A stretch of DNA of 64,000 nt from Bacillus sp. 2205SS5-2 (GCF_037024155.1 NZ_JAYKTS010000009.1:62001-126000); one strand, 5' to 3'; shown: positions 37,985-48,003, counted from the stretch's first letter. The notes: generated from the letters alone by a model not told the origin. Translations and numbers: made by a program.

Positions 37985-38341
37985 ATGAGCCTTCGTGCCA
38001 ATCGAGTCGGCGAGCAAATGAAAAAAGAGCTCAGCGAGATTATCGGTCGTAAAATTAAGGACCCTCGCATCGGTTTTGTCACAGTAACGGATGTACAAGT
38101 ATCGGGTGATTTACAACAAGCCAAAGTATATATTACGGTACTAGGTGATGAAAACCAAAGAGAAGACACGTTAAAGGGACTTACAAAAGCAAAAGGATTT
38201 ATCCGTTCTGAAGTAGGAAATCGAATTCGTTTGCGGAGAGCGCCTGAGATTATTTTTGAATTTGATGAGTCTATTACTTATGGCAATAAGATTGAAAGTA
38301 TTTTAAAAGAAATTTCTACTGAACCAAAAGTAGAAGAATAA
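37985..38341 (+). CDS. rbfA: Ribosome-binding factor A
   Basis: RbfA is a KH-type 30S assembly factor needed for 16S 5' processing and cold growth. The 118-residue protein has [20 protein letters not shown] and [25 protein letters not shown] sets ATG 37985; a TTG at 37964 abuts ylxP but has no ribosome site. A terminator follows. Confidence 0.96.
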   Translation: MSLRANRVGEQMKKELSEIIGRKIKDPRIGFVTVTDVQVSGDLQQAKVYITVLGDENQREDTLKGLTKAKGFIRSEVGNRIRLRRAPEIIFEFDESITYGNKIESILKEISTEPKVEE

Positions 38342-38345
38342 ACAA

Positions 38346-38396
38346 AGGATGCTCCTCTTACAAAAGGTTGTTTTTGTATCGAGGCATCCTTTTTTG
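38346..38396 (+). terminator. Intrinsic terminator after rbfA
   Basis: AAGGATGC and GCATCCTT form the base of a long hairpin with a second pairing of TACAAAA and TTTTGTA above it, followed by a T run. Confidence 0.8.
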
Positions 38397-38470
38397 TAGG
38401 GATAGGATCTTCAAGGATGCCTAATCTTGAAGAAACTTTCATAAGGAATTTATCAGAAGGAGTGATCTCA

Positions 38471-39382
38471 TTGAATGGAATTTTACCACTCTGGAAGCCA
38501 AAAGGACTTACCAGCCATGATTGTGTTTATAAAGTTCGGAAAATCTTGAAGATGAAAAAAGTAGGCCATACTGGCACGTTAGATCCCGATGTCACAGGGG
38601 TTCTCCCAATCTGTTTAGGTAGAGCAACGAAAATTGCTGAATACATAACAGATTCTGGGAAGGTTTATGAAGGCGAAGTGACGATCGGTTGGTCTACTAC
38701 AACAGAGGACGCATCTGGTGATAAGGTAGAAGAGAAAAAAATCACCCACAGTATTTCAAGGATAGAAATTCTGTCTGTGCTTCAAAGTTTAACCGGAGAA
38801 ATTTCGCAAACTCCCCCGATGTTTTCAGCTGTCAAAGTCAATGGAAAACGTTTATATGAATACGCACGGCAAGGTATTCAAGTAGATCGACCTTCTCGAC
38901 AAGTGACAATTCATCAACTAGAGCTACTTGACGACCGTGAACATTTTGAGGGAGAAACGATTACCTTTCGTTTTCGCGCAGCATGTAGTAAAGGAACCTA
39001 CATCAGGACTCTTGCAGTAGAAATGGGAGAGAAATTAGGGTATCCAGCTCATATGTCTAAGTTAGTAAGAACCAATTCGGCTTCAATTTCTAAAGAAATG
39101 TGTATCACGCTTGAAAAATTAGAGGAAATGGTGAAAGAAGAGACGATTGAACAGGTTCTTCTACCCCTTGAAGAAGGGATAGTTCATTTGCCGTATCTTG
39201 AATTAAGTGATACATTAGCAGAGAAAGTAAAAAATGGTGCCGTGTTAGAAGTACCAAAAGCATGGCCAGAAAATAACAGTAAAGTCACACTAATGTATGA
39301 AGGTAGAGCGTTGGCTATCTACCAAAAACATCCAACCAAACCAGCGTTCATCAAACCAATAAAAGTTCTTTTTAATGACTAG
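38471..39382 (+). CDS. truB: tRNA pseudouridine(55) synthase TruB
   Basis: TruB makes pseudouridine 55 in the T loop of tRNAs. The catalytic Asp lies in KVGHTGTLDPDVTGVLP, and GKVYEGEVTIGWSTTTEDASGD and CSKGTYIRTLA are intact. AAGGAGTGA lies upstream of TTG 38471, which starts the protein at the family position (NGILPLWKPKG); the in-frame ATG at 38417 would add 18 unrelated residues. The product has 303 residues. Confidence 0.94.
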   Translation: MNGILPLWKPKGLTSHDCVYKVRKILKMKKVGHTGTLDPDVTGVLPICLGRATKIAEYITDSGKVYEGEVTIGWSTTTEDASGDKVEEKKITHSISRIEILSVLQSLTGEISQTPPMFSAVKVNGKRLYEYARQGIQVDRPSRQVTIHQLELLDDREHFEGETITFRFRAACSKGTYIRTLAVEMGEKLGYPAHMSKLVRTNSASISKEMCITLEKLEEMVKEETIEQVLLPLEEGIVHLPYLELSDTLAEKVKNGAVLEVPKAWPENNSKVTLMYEGRALAIYQKHPTKPAFIKPIKVLFND

Positions 39383-39401
39383 TGAAGTAAGGTGATTAAT
39401 C

Positions 39402-40352
39402 TTGAAAACAATTACGGTTCATCATCCTCATAGTATGAAGAAAGAGGATTTCCCACCCCTTGTGATGGCACTTGGCTATTTTGACGGGGTGCATAAAGGT
39501 CATCAACAAGTAATAGAATCAGCTAAAAAATATGCTGAGAAACATTACTTGAAAACGGCCGTGATGACATTTGACCCACATCCTTCTGTGGTGTTAGGTA
39601 GAAAGCATCAACATGTACGATACATCACACCACTAGATGAAAAACTGGAAGTGTTTGAACAGCTAGGAATCGATCTGGCGTTTGTTGTTCGTTTTACATC
39701 AGATTTTGCAGGGTTAAGCCCGCAAGAATATGTAGATCAATACATTATTTCTCTCCATGTCCAGCATGTTGTGGCGGGTTTTGACTATACATATGGTCGT
39801 TTAGGGAAAGGCACAATGGAATCACTTCCGTTTCATTCTCGCCAAGCGTTTTCCCAAACCGTTGTTCCAAAATTGACTGAAAAAGAGGAAAAGGTAAGCT
39901 CCACTTTGATTAGAAAGAGTATAGCTTCAGGGGATATGGAAAAAGTTAATATTTTATTGGGTCGACCGTACCGAACAAAAGGAACCGTCGTACATGGTGA
40001 TAAACGCGGAAGGAAAATTGGTTTTCCTACTGCCAACATTGAACAAGAGGATAACTATCTCCTCCCCAATACTGGAGTTTATACCGTTCAAATAAAAGTG
40101 CATGATACATGGTATAATGGAGTTTGTAATGTTGGATACAAGCCTACATTTAAGCATCCAGATGAAAAAAAATTAACGATCGAAGTGCACATATTTACGT
40201 TTGATCATTCGATCTATGGTGAAGAAATTCAACTGAAATGGTATGATCGAATTCGATCAGAACAGAAGTTTAATGGAATCAATGAACTTATTGATCAAAT
40301 AGAAAAAGACAAAGAGACCGCAAATCAATTTTTTGAAAAATATAAGCACTAG
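39402..40352 (+). CDS. ribF: Bifunctional riboflavin kinase/FAD synthetase
   Basis: RibF makes FMN and FAD from riboflavin. The N-terminal nucleotidyltransferase half has ALGYFDGVHKGHQQVI and TFDPHPSVVL, and the C-terminal kinase half has GDKRGRKIGFPTANI and NVGYKPTF. The 316-residue length is normal. The start is TTG 39402, after AAGGTGA. No FMN riboswitch is visible upstream. Confidence 0.96.
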   Translation: MKTITVHHPHSMKKEDFPPLVMALGYFDGVHKGHQQVIESAKKYAEKHYLKTAVMTFDPHPSVVLGRKHQHVRYITPLDEKLEVFEQLGIDLAFVVRFTSDFAGLSPQEYVDQYIISLHVQHVVAGFDYTYGRLGKGTMESLPFHSRQAFSQTVVPKLTEKEEKVSSTLIRKSIASGDMEKVNILLGRPYRTKGTVVHGDKRGRKIGFPTANIEQEDNYLLPNTGVYTVQIKVHDTWYNGVCNVGYKPTFKHPDEKKLTIEVHIFTFDHSIYGEEIQLKWYDRIRSEQKFNGINELIDQIEKDKETANQFFEKYKH

Positions 40353-40391
40353 ACTTGCTTTTTTCTTCAAAAAGAGTTATTCTAATAGTCG

Positions 40392-40480
40392 TATGATATT
40401 GAACCATTGCTTGGCAGATCGTTTCTCCAACGCCTGCGAGGTAATCGGGGATTACAATGAAAACATAGGAGGTGAACAGG
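40392..40480 (+). promoter_or_regulatory. Possible rpsO promoter box and structured leader
   Basis: A TATGAT box at 40392-40397 could be a -10 element, but no good -35 was found. The leader contains a perfect GTAATC/GATTAC hairpin at 40441-40455 just before the ribosome site and a GC-richer segment before it. S15 is known to repress its own mRNA in E. coli and Geobacillus, so an S15-binding leader is plausible but not shown. Confidence 0.4.
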
Positions 40481-40750
40481 ATGGCTATCACTCAAGAACG
40501 TAAAAACGAACTAATTGGTGAATACAAAATTCACGACAATGATACTGGATCTCCAGAAGTTCAAATTGCTATCCTTACTGAAGAGATTAACAGCTTGAAC
40601 GAGCATCTACGTACTCATAAGAAGGACCACCACTCACGTCGCGGTCTTTTAAAAATGGTAGGTCGTCGTCGTAACTTATTGACATACCTACGTAATAAAG
40701 AAGTACAACGCTATCGTGAATTAATCAACAAGCTTGGTTTACGCCGATAG
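40481..40750 (+). CDS. rpsO: Ribosomal protein uS15 (RpsO)
   Basis: An 89-residue primary 16S-binding protein. [23 protein letters not shown] and [21 protein letters not shown] are family signatures. A strong AGGAGGTGAA sets ATG 40481. Two hairpin terminators follow before pnp. Confidence 0.98.
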   Translation: MAITQERKNELIGEYKIHDNDTGSPEVQIAILTEEINSLNEHLRTHKKDHHSRRGLLKMVGRRRNLLTYLRNKEVQRYRELINKLGLRR

Positions 40751-40761
40751 TCTACTTAGAG

Positions 40762-40825
40762 AAGCGGGATTTTTCCCGCTTTTTTATTAGCAAAAAAAAT
40801 GAACGGTTTTTTACCGTTTTTTGGT
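40762..40825 (+). terminator. Tandem terminators after rpsO
   Basis: The first hairpin pairs AAGCGGGA with TCCCGCTT (40762-40781) and is followed by a T run. The second pairs AACGGT with ACCGTT at about 40802-40819, again with T4-6 after it. Confidence 0.8.
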
Positions 40826-40930
40826 GTTTTTCTCATAGATTTTCCCAAAAGATAAAAGTAAAGGTATAAGTTACTACTTCTTTTGATTAAACTACTTATA
40901 CATAAGAATAAATTCGTGTATCTTTAAACA

Positions 40931-40939
40931 TGGTATACT
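40931..40939 (+). promoter_or_regulatory. Extended -10 promoter of pnp
   Basis: TGG-TATACT is an extended -10 element about 46 bases before the pnp start. No clear -35 hexamer lies at 17 bases, which is common with extended -10 promoters. Confidence 0.5.
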
Positions 40940-40985
40940 GAAATGTTATTAACATTAAGTGAAAATTGAAGAGAGGGGTTTGTAA

Positions 40986-43103
40986 ATGGAACAAGAAAAG
41001 AAACACTTTTCAATAGATTGGGCTGGAAGAACTCTTTCTGTAGAAGTAGGACAATTGGCAAAGCAAGCGAACGGTGCTGCACTTGTGCGTTATGGAGATA
41101 CGGTTGTTCTAAGCACAGCCACAGCTTCAAAGGAAGCCAAACCAGTTGATTTCTTCCCATTAACCGTTAATTACGAAGAGCGTCTTTATGCTGTTGGAAA
41201 AATTCCAGGTGGATTTATTAAACGAGAAGGACGTCCGAGTGAAAAAGCAATTTTAGCGAGTCGTTTAATCGATCGACCGATTCGTCCGCTCTTTGCAGAT
41301 GGATTTCGGAATGAAGTTCAAGTTATTAGTATGGTAATGAGTGTGGATCAAGATTGCTCATCTGAAATGGCTGCAATGTTTGGTTCATCACTATCCTTAA
41401 CACTTTCGAATATTCCTTTTGAAGGACCAATTGCAGGGGTTGTTGTTGGACAAATTGATGGAGAGTTTGTAATTAATCCATCAGTAGATCAAATGGAAAA
41501 TAGTTCGATGAACTTAATTGTCGCTGGAACAAAAGACGCAATAAACATGGTTGAGGCAGGAGCAAATGAAGTTCCGGAAGAAACCATGCTTGAAGCGATA
41601 ATGTTTGGACATGAAGAAATAAAAAAATTAATTGCCTTTCAAGAACAAATTCGTGATGAAGTAGGCAAAGCAAAAATCGACATCAAATTGTTTGAAATTG
41701 ACGCAGACTTAGAAGCAGAAGTTCGCTCGATGTGTGAAGCGGATTTACTTACGGCTATCCAAGTTCAAGAAAAACATGCACGAGATGCAGCCATTAAACT
41801 TGTTAAGGATGAAGTTGTTGCAGCGTTTGTAGAGAATGAAGCAACTGATGAAGACCTAAAACTAGTTAAAAAAGTGTTGGACAAGCTAACTAAGCAAGAA
41901 GTTCGACGCTTAATCACAGAAGATAAAGTCCGTCCAGATGGTCGTGGCTTGGATGTGATTCGACCTTTATCCTCATCTATTGGCTTGCTTCCTAGAACTC
42001 ATGGATCTGGATTATTTACTCGTGGTCAAACCCAAGCATTAAGTATATGTACGTTAGGTGCACTTGGTGATGTCCAAATCCTTGATGGTCTTGGAATTGA
42101 AGAAACAAAGCGATTTATGCATCATTATAATTTTCCACTGTTCTCAGTTGGAGAAACAGGATTTCTACGGGGGCCAGGCCGTCGTGAAATCGGACATGGT
42201 GCTCTAGGAGAGCGTGCTCTAGAACCCGTAATTCCAAATGAAAAAGATTTTCCTTACACGATTCGTCTTGTTTCGGAAGTATTAGAGTCCAATGGCTCAA
42301 CTTCACAAGCAAGTATTTGTGCGAGTACTTTGGCAATGATGGATGCAGGAGTACCGATTAAAGCACCAGTTGCTGGAATTGCAATGGGACTTATCAAATC
42401 GGGTGAACATTATTCTATCTTAACGGATATTCAAGGAATGGAAGATCATCTTGGTGACATGGACTTTAAAGTGGCTGGTACATCTAAAGGTGTGACCGCT
42501 CTGCAAATGGACATTAAAATTGACGGATTAAGTCGTGATATTTTAGAAGAAGCCCTACAACAAGCTAAAATAGGACGTATGCAAATCCTGGATTCCATGT
42601 TAGCTACCATTGAAAATCCACGTACGTCACTATCAGCTTATGCACCAAAAATCTTGATGATGGCGATTAATCCAGATAAAATTCGCGACGTAATTGGACC
42701 GAGTGGAAAACAAATCAATAAAATTATTGATGAAACTGGAGTAAAAATCGATATTGAACAAGATGGTACAGTATTTATATCTTCTACTCATGAAGATATG
42801 AATAAGAAAGCAAAGAAAATCATCGAGGATATTGTCCGTGAAGTGGAAGTCGGACAAATGTACTTAGGTAAGGTAAAACGAATAGAGAAATTCGGAGCCT
42901 TCGTTGAAATTTTTGCTGGAAAAGATGGCCTAGTCCATGTATCTGAACTTGCTGAAGAACGCGTTCGCAAAGTTGAAGATGTTGTGGCACTTGGTGACGA
43001 ATTACTAGTTAAAGTTATCGACATTGATAACCAAGGTAGAGTGAATCTATCTCGTAAAGCAGTTATTCGAGAACAAAAAGAAAAAGAAGAACAACAAAGC
43101 TAA
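40986..43103 (+). CDS. pnp: Polynucleotide phosphorylase
   Basis: PNPase is a phosphorolytic 3'-5' exoribonuclease of the degradosome. The 705-residue protein has two RNase PH domains (first with [20 protein letters not shown]; second with [17 protein letters not shown]), a KH domain ([20 protein letters not shown]) and a C-terminal S1 domain ([15 protein letters not shown]). GAGAGG precedes the ATG, and a good terminator follows. Confidence 0.98.
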   Translation: MEQEKKHFSIDWAGRTLSVEVGQLAKQANGAALVRYGDTVVLSTATASKEAKPVDFFPLTVNYEERLYAVGKIPGGFIKREGRPSEKAILASRLIDRPIRPLFADGFRNEVQVISMVMSVDQDCSSEMAAMFGSSLSLTLSNIPFEGPIAGVVVGQIDGEFVINPSVDQMENSSMNLIVAGTKDAINMVEAGANEVPEETMLEAIMFGHEEIKKLIAFQEQIRDEVGKAKIDIKLFEIDADLEAEVRSMCEADLLTAIQVQEKHARDAAIKLVKDEVVAAFVENEATDEDLKLVKKVLDKLTKQEVRRLITEDKVRPDGRGLDVIRPLSSSIGLLPRTHGSGLFTRGQTQALSICTLGALGDVQILDGLGIEETKRFMHHYNFPLFSVGETGFLRGPGRREIGHGALGERALEPVIPNEKDFPYTIRLVSEVLESNGSTSQASICASTLAMMDAGVPIKAPVAGIAMGLIKSGEHYSILTDIQGMEDHLGDMDFKVAGTSKGVTALQMDIKIDGLSRDILEEALQQAKIGRMQILDSMLATIENPRTSLSAYAPKILMMAINPDKIRDVIGPSGKQINKIIDETGVKIDIEQDGTVFISSTHEDMNKKAKKIIEDIVREVEVGQMYLGKVKRIEKFGAFVEIFAGKDGLVHVSELAEERVRKVEDVVALGDELLVKVIDIDNQGRVNLSRKAVIREQKEKEEQQS

Positions 43104-43112
43104 CAACATAAT

Positions 43113-43144
43113 TAATCAGCCGAATAGTTCGGCTGATTTTTTTG
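43113..43144 (+). terminator. Intrinsic terminator after pnp
   Basis: AATCAGCCGAA and TTCGGCTGATT form a perfect stem with a short loop and a T7 tail. Confidence 0.9.
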
Positions 43145-43214
43145 TCATGAGTTTAAATAAGTTCTACCTTGTCCCTTTTTCACATAAAGTGTTAGGGGAG
43201 GTGAGTGGATAAAA

Positions 43215-44177
43215 ATGTTGAGAAAATCGATTAGTATGCTTCTTATTGTCATTGTAGGCTGGTTGGTGGTAACCAATCCATGGACCGATAGCTATGTAAC
43301 AACGCTAAATACAGTTGAAGAACCTGTTCAAAAGCAAGATAGTATAGTGTCCTTGATTGAAGATCAGGCAGAAAATTACTATATTCCACCGAAAGATGCA
43401 CTCATTGATCCCGTTTGGAAGAAAACCCCTGGATACAATGGAATGAAAGTAGATATTGAGGGTTCCATTGAGAAAATGAAGAAAGAAGGAGAATATCAGG
43501 AAGAGTTGCTTGTGTTCCAACAAATTACACCGAAAGTACACTTAACTGATTTACCCCCAGCACCTATCTATCGAGGAAATCCCGAAAAGCCGATGGTAAG
43601 CTTTTTAATAAATGTAGCGTGGGGAAATGAACATTTGACGAAAATGTTAGCAATACTAGATAAACACCATGTTTCCGCCACTTTTTTCTTAGAAGGAAGA
43701 TGGGTGAAAGAAAATCCAGATTTAGCGAAGATGATTGCGGATACTGACCATGAAGTAGGCAACCATTCTTATAGTCATCCTAAAATGGAAACTTTGAACT
43801 CCGCTTCTATTAAAAAGGAGTTAATTAAAACCAACGAAATTATTGAATCGACGGTGGGGAAACGCGTAAAATGGTTTGCTCCTCCAAGCGGAAGCTTCCG
43901 CGATGAAGTGGTAGAGATTGCTTCTGACCTGCATATGGGCACGATTTTATGGAGTGTTGATACGATTGATTGGCAAAAACCCGCTGTAAGCGTTATTATA
44001 GAGCGTGTAGCGAAAAAAGTACATCCTGGCGCAATGATTCTAATGCATCCGACTGAGCCAACAGCTAATGCACTAGAAGAGATAATTTTAGCTATAAAAA
44101 AGAAAAACCTGCGAATGGGCACGGTTTCTCAGCTTCTGAAAGAAGAAAGAATTATCCAGTTAAATACAAATAAATAA
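43215..44177 (+). CDS. ylxY: YlxY, polysaccharide deacetylase-like protein
   Basis: A 320-residue membrane-anchored or secreted protein with an N-terminal hydrophobic segment (residues 5-20) and a NodB/CE4 fold from about residue 128. The first metal motif, TFDDG in active deacetylases, reads SFLINVAWGNE here, so its catalytic Asp pair is missing, while the His motif NHSYSH is kept. Later motifs (APPSGSFRDEV, GAMILMHPT) are recognisable. Family members have been linked to sporulation, and this one may be catalytically altered. AGGGGAGGTGAG lies upstream. Confidence 0.88.
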   Translation: MLRKSISMLLIVIVGWLVVTNPWTDSYVTTLNTVEEPVQKQDSIVSLIEDQAENYYIPPKDALIDPVWKKTPGYNGMKVDIEGSIEKMKKEGEYQEELLVFQQITPKVHLTDLPPAPIYRGNPEKPMVSFLINVAWGNEHLTKMLAILDKHHVSATFFLEGRWVKENPDLAKMIADTDHEVGNHSYSHPKMETLNSASIKKELIKTNEIIESTVGKRVKWFAPPSGSFRDEVVEIASDLHMGTILWSVDTIDWQKPAVSVIIERVAKKVHPGAMILMHPTEPTANALEEIILAIKKKNLRMGTVSQLLKEERIIQLNTNK

Positions 44178-44248
44178 TCGCGTTCTGGAGAACTTAAGAA
44201 TATTAAAGAGTTTTCGTAGTTTTTTCAGCAAGAACAGGAGGAAAGAAA

Positions 44249-45481
44249 TTGATAAAGAGATATACTTGCCAAAATGGACTAAGAATTGTACTAGAAGAAA
44301 TTCCGACGGTTAGATCAGTAGCGATCGGTATTTGGATTGGTACAGGCTCTATTAATGAGAACGAACATAATAATGGCGTTTCTCATTTTTTAGAGCATAT
44401 GTTTTTTAAAGGAACGAAAAATCGCACTGCACGAGAAATTGCGGAATCGTTTGATAGCATAGGTGGTCAAGTGAATGCCTTTACTTCTAAAGAGTATACT
44501 TGTTACTATGCAAAGGTTTTAGATAACCATGCGTCTTACGCATTAGACATCCTATCAGATATGTTTTTTCATTCATCCTTCGATGAAGAAGAACTAAAAA
44601 AAGAAAAAAATGTTGTGTATGAAGAAATTAAAATGTATGATGATACGCCGGATGATATAGTCCATGACCTGTTAAGTAAAGCTATATACCAAAATCATCC
44701 ACTAGGCTATCCTATTTTAGGTACGGAAGAAACATTAGCGACTTTTACGAGCAAGACGCTCAAAGAGTATGTACATAATATGTATACACCTGAAGATGTG
44801 GTTATTTCCATAGCAGGTAATGTTAAGGAGTCCTTTATTAAGGAAGTAGAAGCATTATTTGGGGAGTATACTGGAGGAAATCGGTCGGAAAGTATTGGGG
44901 AGCCTGTGTTCCACAAAAATCATCTCTCACGAAAAAAAGAAACTGAGCAAGCCCATTTATGTTTAGGGTATGAAGGATTTAAAGTCGGTCATAAGGATAT
45001 TTACAGTTTAGTTGTTCTTAATAATATTTTAGGTGGAAGTATGAGTTCTAGACTTTTTCAAGATGTTCGTGAGCAAAAGGGATTAGCCTACTCAGTCTTT
45101 TCGTACCATTCTTCATACCAAGATAGTGGGATGGTTACTCTTTATGCTGGCACAGGCGCTAAGCAATTGCAGCAGTTGTATGAGACGATTAGGTTAACCA
45201 CAGAGACGTTGACAAAAGAGGGGATCACTGAGAAAGAATTAGTGAATAGCAAAGAACAGCTAAAAGGAAATTTAATGCTAAGCCTCGAAAGCACCAATAG
45301 TCGAATGAGTCGTAACGGAAAAAACGAATTATTGTTAAGAAAACATCGAACATTAGATGAAGTAGTGGAAGAAATTGATGCAGTAAGTATTGCGTCTGTA
45401 AATAAAACGGCGATAGATATTTTTTCAACAGACTATTGCTTGGCTCTAATTTCACCAACAGGAGAATTACCAGTCCAGTAA
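44249..45481 (+). CDS. mlpA: M16 zinc metallopeptidase MlpA
   Basis: A 410-residue mitochondrial-processing-peptidase-like enzyme. The inverted zinc motif HFLEH is in SHFLEHMFFKGTKNR, with the distal Glu in the following NVVYEEIKMYDD. The C-terminal M16 domain includes GGSMSSRLFQDVREQKGLAY. In Bacillus subtilis mlpA lies next to ymxH and the dpa/dap genes, and the order is the same here. AGGAGG precedes the TTG start at 44249. Confidence 0.93.
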   Translation: MIKRYTCQNGLRIVLEEIPTVRSVAIGIWIGTGSINENEHNNGVSHFLEHMFFKGTKNRTAREIAESFDSIGGQVNAFTSKEYTCYYAKVLDNHASYALDILSDMFFHSSFDEEELKKEKNVVYEEIKMYDDTPDDIVHDLLSKAIYQNHPLGYPILGTEETLATFTSKTLKEYVHNMYTPEDVVISIAGNVKESFIKEVEALFGEYTGGNRSESIGEPVFHKNHLSRKKETEQAHLCLGYEGFKVGHKDIYSLVVLNNILGGSMSSRLFQDVREQKGLAYSVFSYHSSYQDSGMVTLYAGTGAKQLQQLYETIRLTTETLTKEGITEKELVNSKEQLKGNLMLSLESTNSRMSRNGKNELLLRKHRTLDEVVEEIDAVSIASVNKTAIDIFSTDYCLALISPTGELPVQ

Positions 45482-45528
45482 GGAGCTAAGTTCAATATCG
45501 AAACTCTTAATGGCGTCCATAAACTCGT

Positions 45529-45557
45529 AAAAACACCCGAAATGGGTGTTTTTTTTC
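45529..45557 (+). terminator. Intrinsic terminator after mlpA
   Basis: AAACACCC and GGGTGTTT form a stem with a GAAAT loop and a T run. Confidence 0.85.
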
Positions 45558-45723
45558 AGACTAGATAAGAGTTGTCATGTGGGAATAACGCCTTAGGTTA
45601 GTCCTCAATTCGATGCTTGTCGTGGCAGTTAGGCAGGAACCTTCCATTTTCTAAATAGAGAATAGTCTAAATTAGCTTCCTTCGGTATACATATAAACTA
45701 TAGGTGAAAATGGAGGGAGACGT

Positions 45724-45963
45724 ATGCGACTGAGTGAATTAAGTGGAAAAGAGATTGTCGACTATAAGAAAGCTGAGCGAATGGGGATATTAGGGCAAAC
45801 TGATTTAGAATTTGATGATAAAACTGGCCAAATCTCTTCGTTAATCATTCCATCGGGCAAATGGTTTGCTAGGAAGCAAAATGCCGAAACTCGTGTACCG
45901 TGGCATCGTATTCGTACAATCGGAACGGATATGATCATATTAGAAATTAATGAACATGAATAA
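45724..45963 (+). CDS. ymxH: PRC-barrel protein YmxH/YlmC
   Basis: A 79-residue PRC-barrel domain protein (RLSELSGKEIVDYKKAERMG, later VPWHRIRTIGTDMI). Members are common in sporulating Firmicutes, but the function is not established. GGAGGGAG lies just upstream of the ATG. The gap between mlpA and this gene (45558-45723) holds no other feature that I can support. Confidence 0.88.
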   Translation: MRLSELSGKEIVDYKKAERMGILGQTDLEFDDKTGQISSLIIPSGKWFARKQNAETRVPWHRIRTIGTDMIILEINEHE

Positions 45964-45981
45964 AAAGATTACCTATCTCTT

Positions 45982-46010
45982 AGTCCTTTCAAATAGAAAG
46001 GACTTTTTTC
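45982..46010 (+). terminator. Intrinsic terminator after ymxH
   Basis: AGTCCTTTC and GAAAGGACT form a perfect 9-bp stem followed by T6. Confidence 0.9.
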
Positions 46011-46428
46011 TGTCAGGAGAAAGCGGAAGAAGATATTCTTTGAAGAGTTTATCAAAATTTATTGACTTAATTAGGATCTTATCGTATCAATCTTGAAATT
46101 TGTTTTAACAATCAATTAGAAACCTCCATTATGGTTGTGATTTTGTTCTGAAAAACACAGAACATTGTAGAAAATGTATATTTATCGCTGTAAATATCCT
46201 ATTATTTAGTGAATTTTCAGAAAGGTTATGTTGGTATTCTTTATTGCTCTTGACACAATGAAAATACAGGCAGGAAGGTTTTTTCGATGGATTTCTTACT
46301 TTTCATCTAGTAATGAAGAATTTTTCATTAGAAAATAACCTTCAGAAAAGACAAAAACCTATTAATTGTTAAGGTAGTAACTCTATAAAATGTTTGCTTG
46401 CTTCGAGAGAATTCCTCTAAATCCTATT
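46011..46428. other. Non-coding gap before dpaA with small hairpins
   Basis: About 420 bases without a supported gene. I see a TGTTCTG/CAGAACA hairpin (46145-46165) and an imperfect hairpin around 46300-46340 with TAATGAA/TTCATTA arms. Both are A/T-rich and lack terminator tails. The second resembles the cores of the MITE-like elements but has no clear terminal arms. Confidence 0.4.
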
Positions 46429-46456
46429 CACCCATTGATCGAAGAATACATACAAT
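46429..46456 (+). promoter_or_regulatory. Probable SigK promoter of dpaA-dpaB
   Basis: A -35 CAC (46429-46431) and a -10 CATACAAT (46449-46456) are 17 bases apart, matching the mother-cell SigK consensus (mAC, CATAnnnT). Dipicolinate synthase genes are SigK-controlled in Bacillus subtilis, so position and function agree. Confidence 0.72.
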
Positions 46457-46513
46457 GTTGAAGTGATATGCACTCGGAAGAAGTGATTACATTTAAAGAA
46501 GGTGAATGCATTG

Positions 46514-47401
46514 ATGTTGACTGGAATGCAAATCGCAGTCATAGGTGGAGATGCTCGTCAACTCGAGATCATTCGTAAGCTCACCGAATTGGATGCTAAG
46601 CTCTCGTTAGTAGGGTTTGAGCAATTAGACCATGCTTTTACGGGAGCAGTGAAAGAAAGGTTAGACGAAGTAGAATTTAGTGCCATTGATGCCATTATTT
46701 TACCCGTACCAGGCACAAACTTAACGGGAGAAGTTGATACGATCTTTTCCAATGAAAAAGCTCAGCTTACCCAAGAGCTTTTAGAACGAACTCCACCACA
46801 TTGTACAATATATTCTGGAATTTCAAATGATTATTTAACCCAATTAACCTTAAATACTCAGCGAAATCTTGTTCAACTGTTTGAAAGAGATGATGTAGCC
46901 ATATACAACTCCATTCCTACCGTAGAAGGTGCCATTATGATGGCAATTCAGCATACTGATTTTACAATTCATGGATCAACTTGTTTAGTGTTAGGTTTAG
47001 GTAGAGTTGGCATGAGTGTTGCACGCACGTTTCACCACCTAGGTGCCAAAGTGCGGGTCGGCGCGAGGAAAACAGAGCACCTAGCAAGAATTACGGAAAT
47101 GGGTCTTATCCCTTTCCGCTTGGATGATCTTGATCAAGAGGTAAGTGTTGCTGATATAGTGATTAATACGATTCCTGCTCCAGTCGTAAAGGCAACCTCT
47201 ATTAGTAAGATGCCTACCCACACCTTAATCCTTGACCTTGCTTCAAAGCCAGGTGGAACCGATTTTCGTTATGCGGATAAAAGAGGTATCAAAGCGTTGT
47301 TAGCGCCTGGATTACCGGGAATTGTAGCACCCAAAACGGCAGGGCAAATTTTAGCGAATGTCTTGTCAACCTTACTTCTTGAGCAGTGGAAAGGAGAATG
47401 A
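46514..47401 (+). CDS. dpaA: Dipicolinate synthase subunit A
   Basis: DpaA (SpoVFA) with DpaB oxidises dihydrodipicolinate to dipicolinic acid in the mother cell for spore core loading. The 295-residue protein begins MLTGMQIAVIGGDARQLEII and has a second dinucleotide-binding motif VLGLGRVGMSVARTF near residue 155. ATG 46514 matches the family start; GTG 46502 lies in the AAGGTGAA ribosome site. It precedes dpaB directly. Confidence 0.95.
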   Translation: MLTGMQIAVIGGDARQLEIIRKLTELDAKLSLVGFEQLDHAFTGAVKERLDEVEFSAIDAIILPVPGTNLTGEVDTIFSNEKAQLTQELLERTPPHCTIYSGISNDYLTQLTLNTQRNLVQLFERDDVAIYNSIPTVEGAIMMAIQHTDFTIHGSTCLVLGLGRVGMSVARTFHHLGAKVRVGARKTEHLARITEMGLIPFRLDDLDQEVSVADIVINTIPAPVVKATSISKMPTHTLILDLASKPGGTDFRYADKRGIKALLAPGLPGIVAPKTAGQILANVLSTLLLEQWKGE

Positions 47402-47403
47402 AA

Positions 47404-47997
47404 ATGGATTTGAAAGGAAAAAGAATAGGATTCGGCTTAACGGGGTCACATTGCACGTATGATGCAGTTTTTCCAGAAATCGAAAATCTCGTCAATTTAG
47501 GAGTAGAGGTGATACCTGTTGTCTCTTCAACTGTGAAAAATACGGTTACTCGATTTGGAGATGGAGAAGATTGGATTCAGCGAATTGAAGATGTTACCGG
47601 TCATAAAGTAGTGGATACAATCGTAAAGGCTGAACCACTTGGACCTAAACTGCCACTCGATTGTATGATTATTGCTCCACTTACCGGAAACTCAATGAGT
47701 AAATTTGCGAATGCCATGACCGATTCACCTGTATTGATGGCTGCAAAAGCGACCCTTCGAAACCATCGGCCGGTCGTATTGGGAATTTCAACCAATGATG
47801 CACTGGGTCTAAATGGCCCCAATTTAATGAGATTAATGGCAACAAAAGATATTTACTTTATTCCATTCGGTCAAGATGCACCTGAGAATAAACCCAAATC
47901 GATGGTAGCTAGAATGACTACGCTTCAATATACGGTAGAGGCTGCTCTTGAAGGAAAACAATTACAACCTGTGATCGTAGAAAAATATCTCGATTAG
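47404..47997 (+). CDS. dpaB: Dipicolinate synthase subunit B
   Basis: DpaB (SpoVFB) is the flavoprotein-like partner of DpaA. The 197-residue sequence starts MDLKGKRIGFGLTGSHCTYD and contains APLTGNSMSKFANAMTDSPV, typical of the flavoprotein fold. ATG 47404 is spaced 7 bases from AAGGAG; ATG 47398 is too close to it. It begins 2 bases after dpaA. Confidence 0.95.
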   Translation: MDLKGKRIGFGLTGSHCTYDAVFPEIENLVNLGVEVIPVVSSTVKNTVTRFGDGEDWIQRIEDVTGHKVVDTIVKAEPLGPKLPLDCMIIAPLTGNSMSKFANAMTDSPVLMAAKATLRNHRPVVLGISTNDALGLNGPNLMRLMATKDIYFIPFGQDAPENKPKSMVARMTTLQYTVEAALEGKQLQPVIVEKYLD

Positions 47998-48003
47998 AAT
48001 AAA

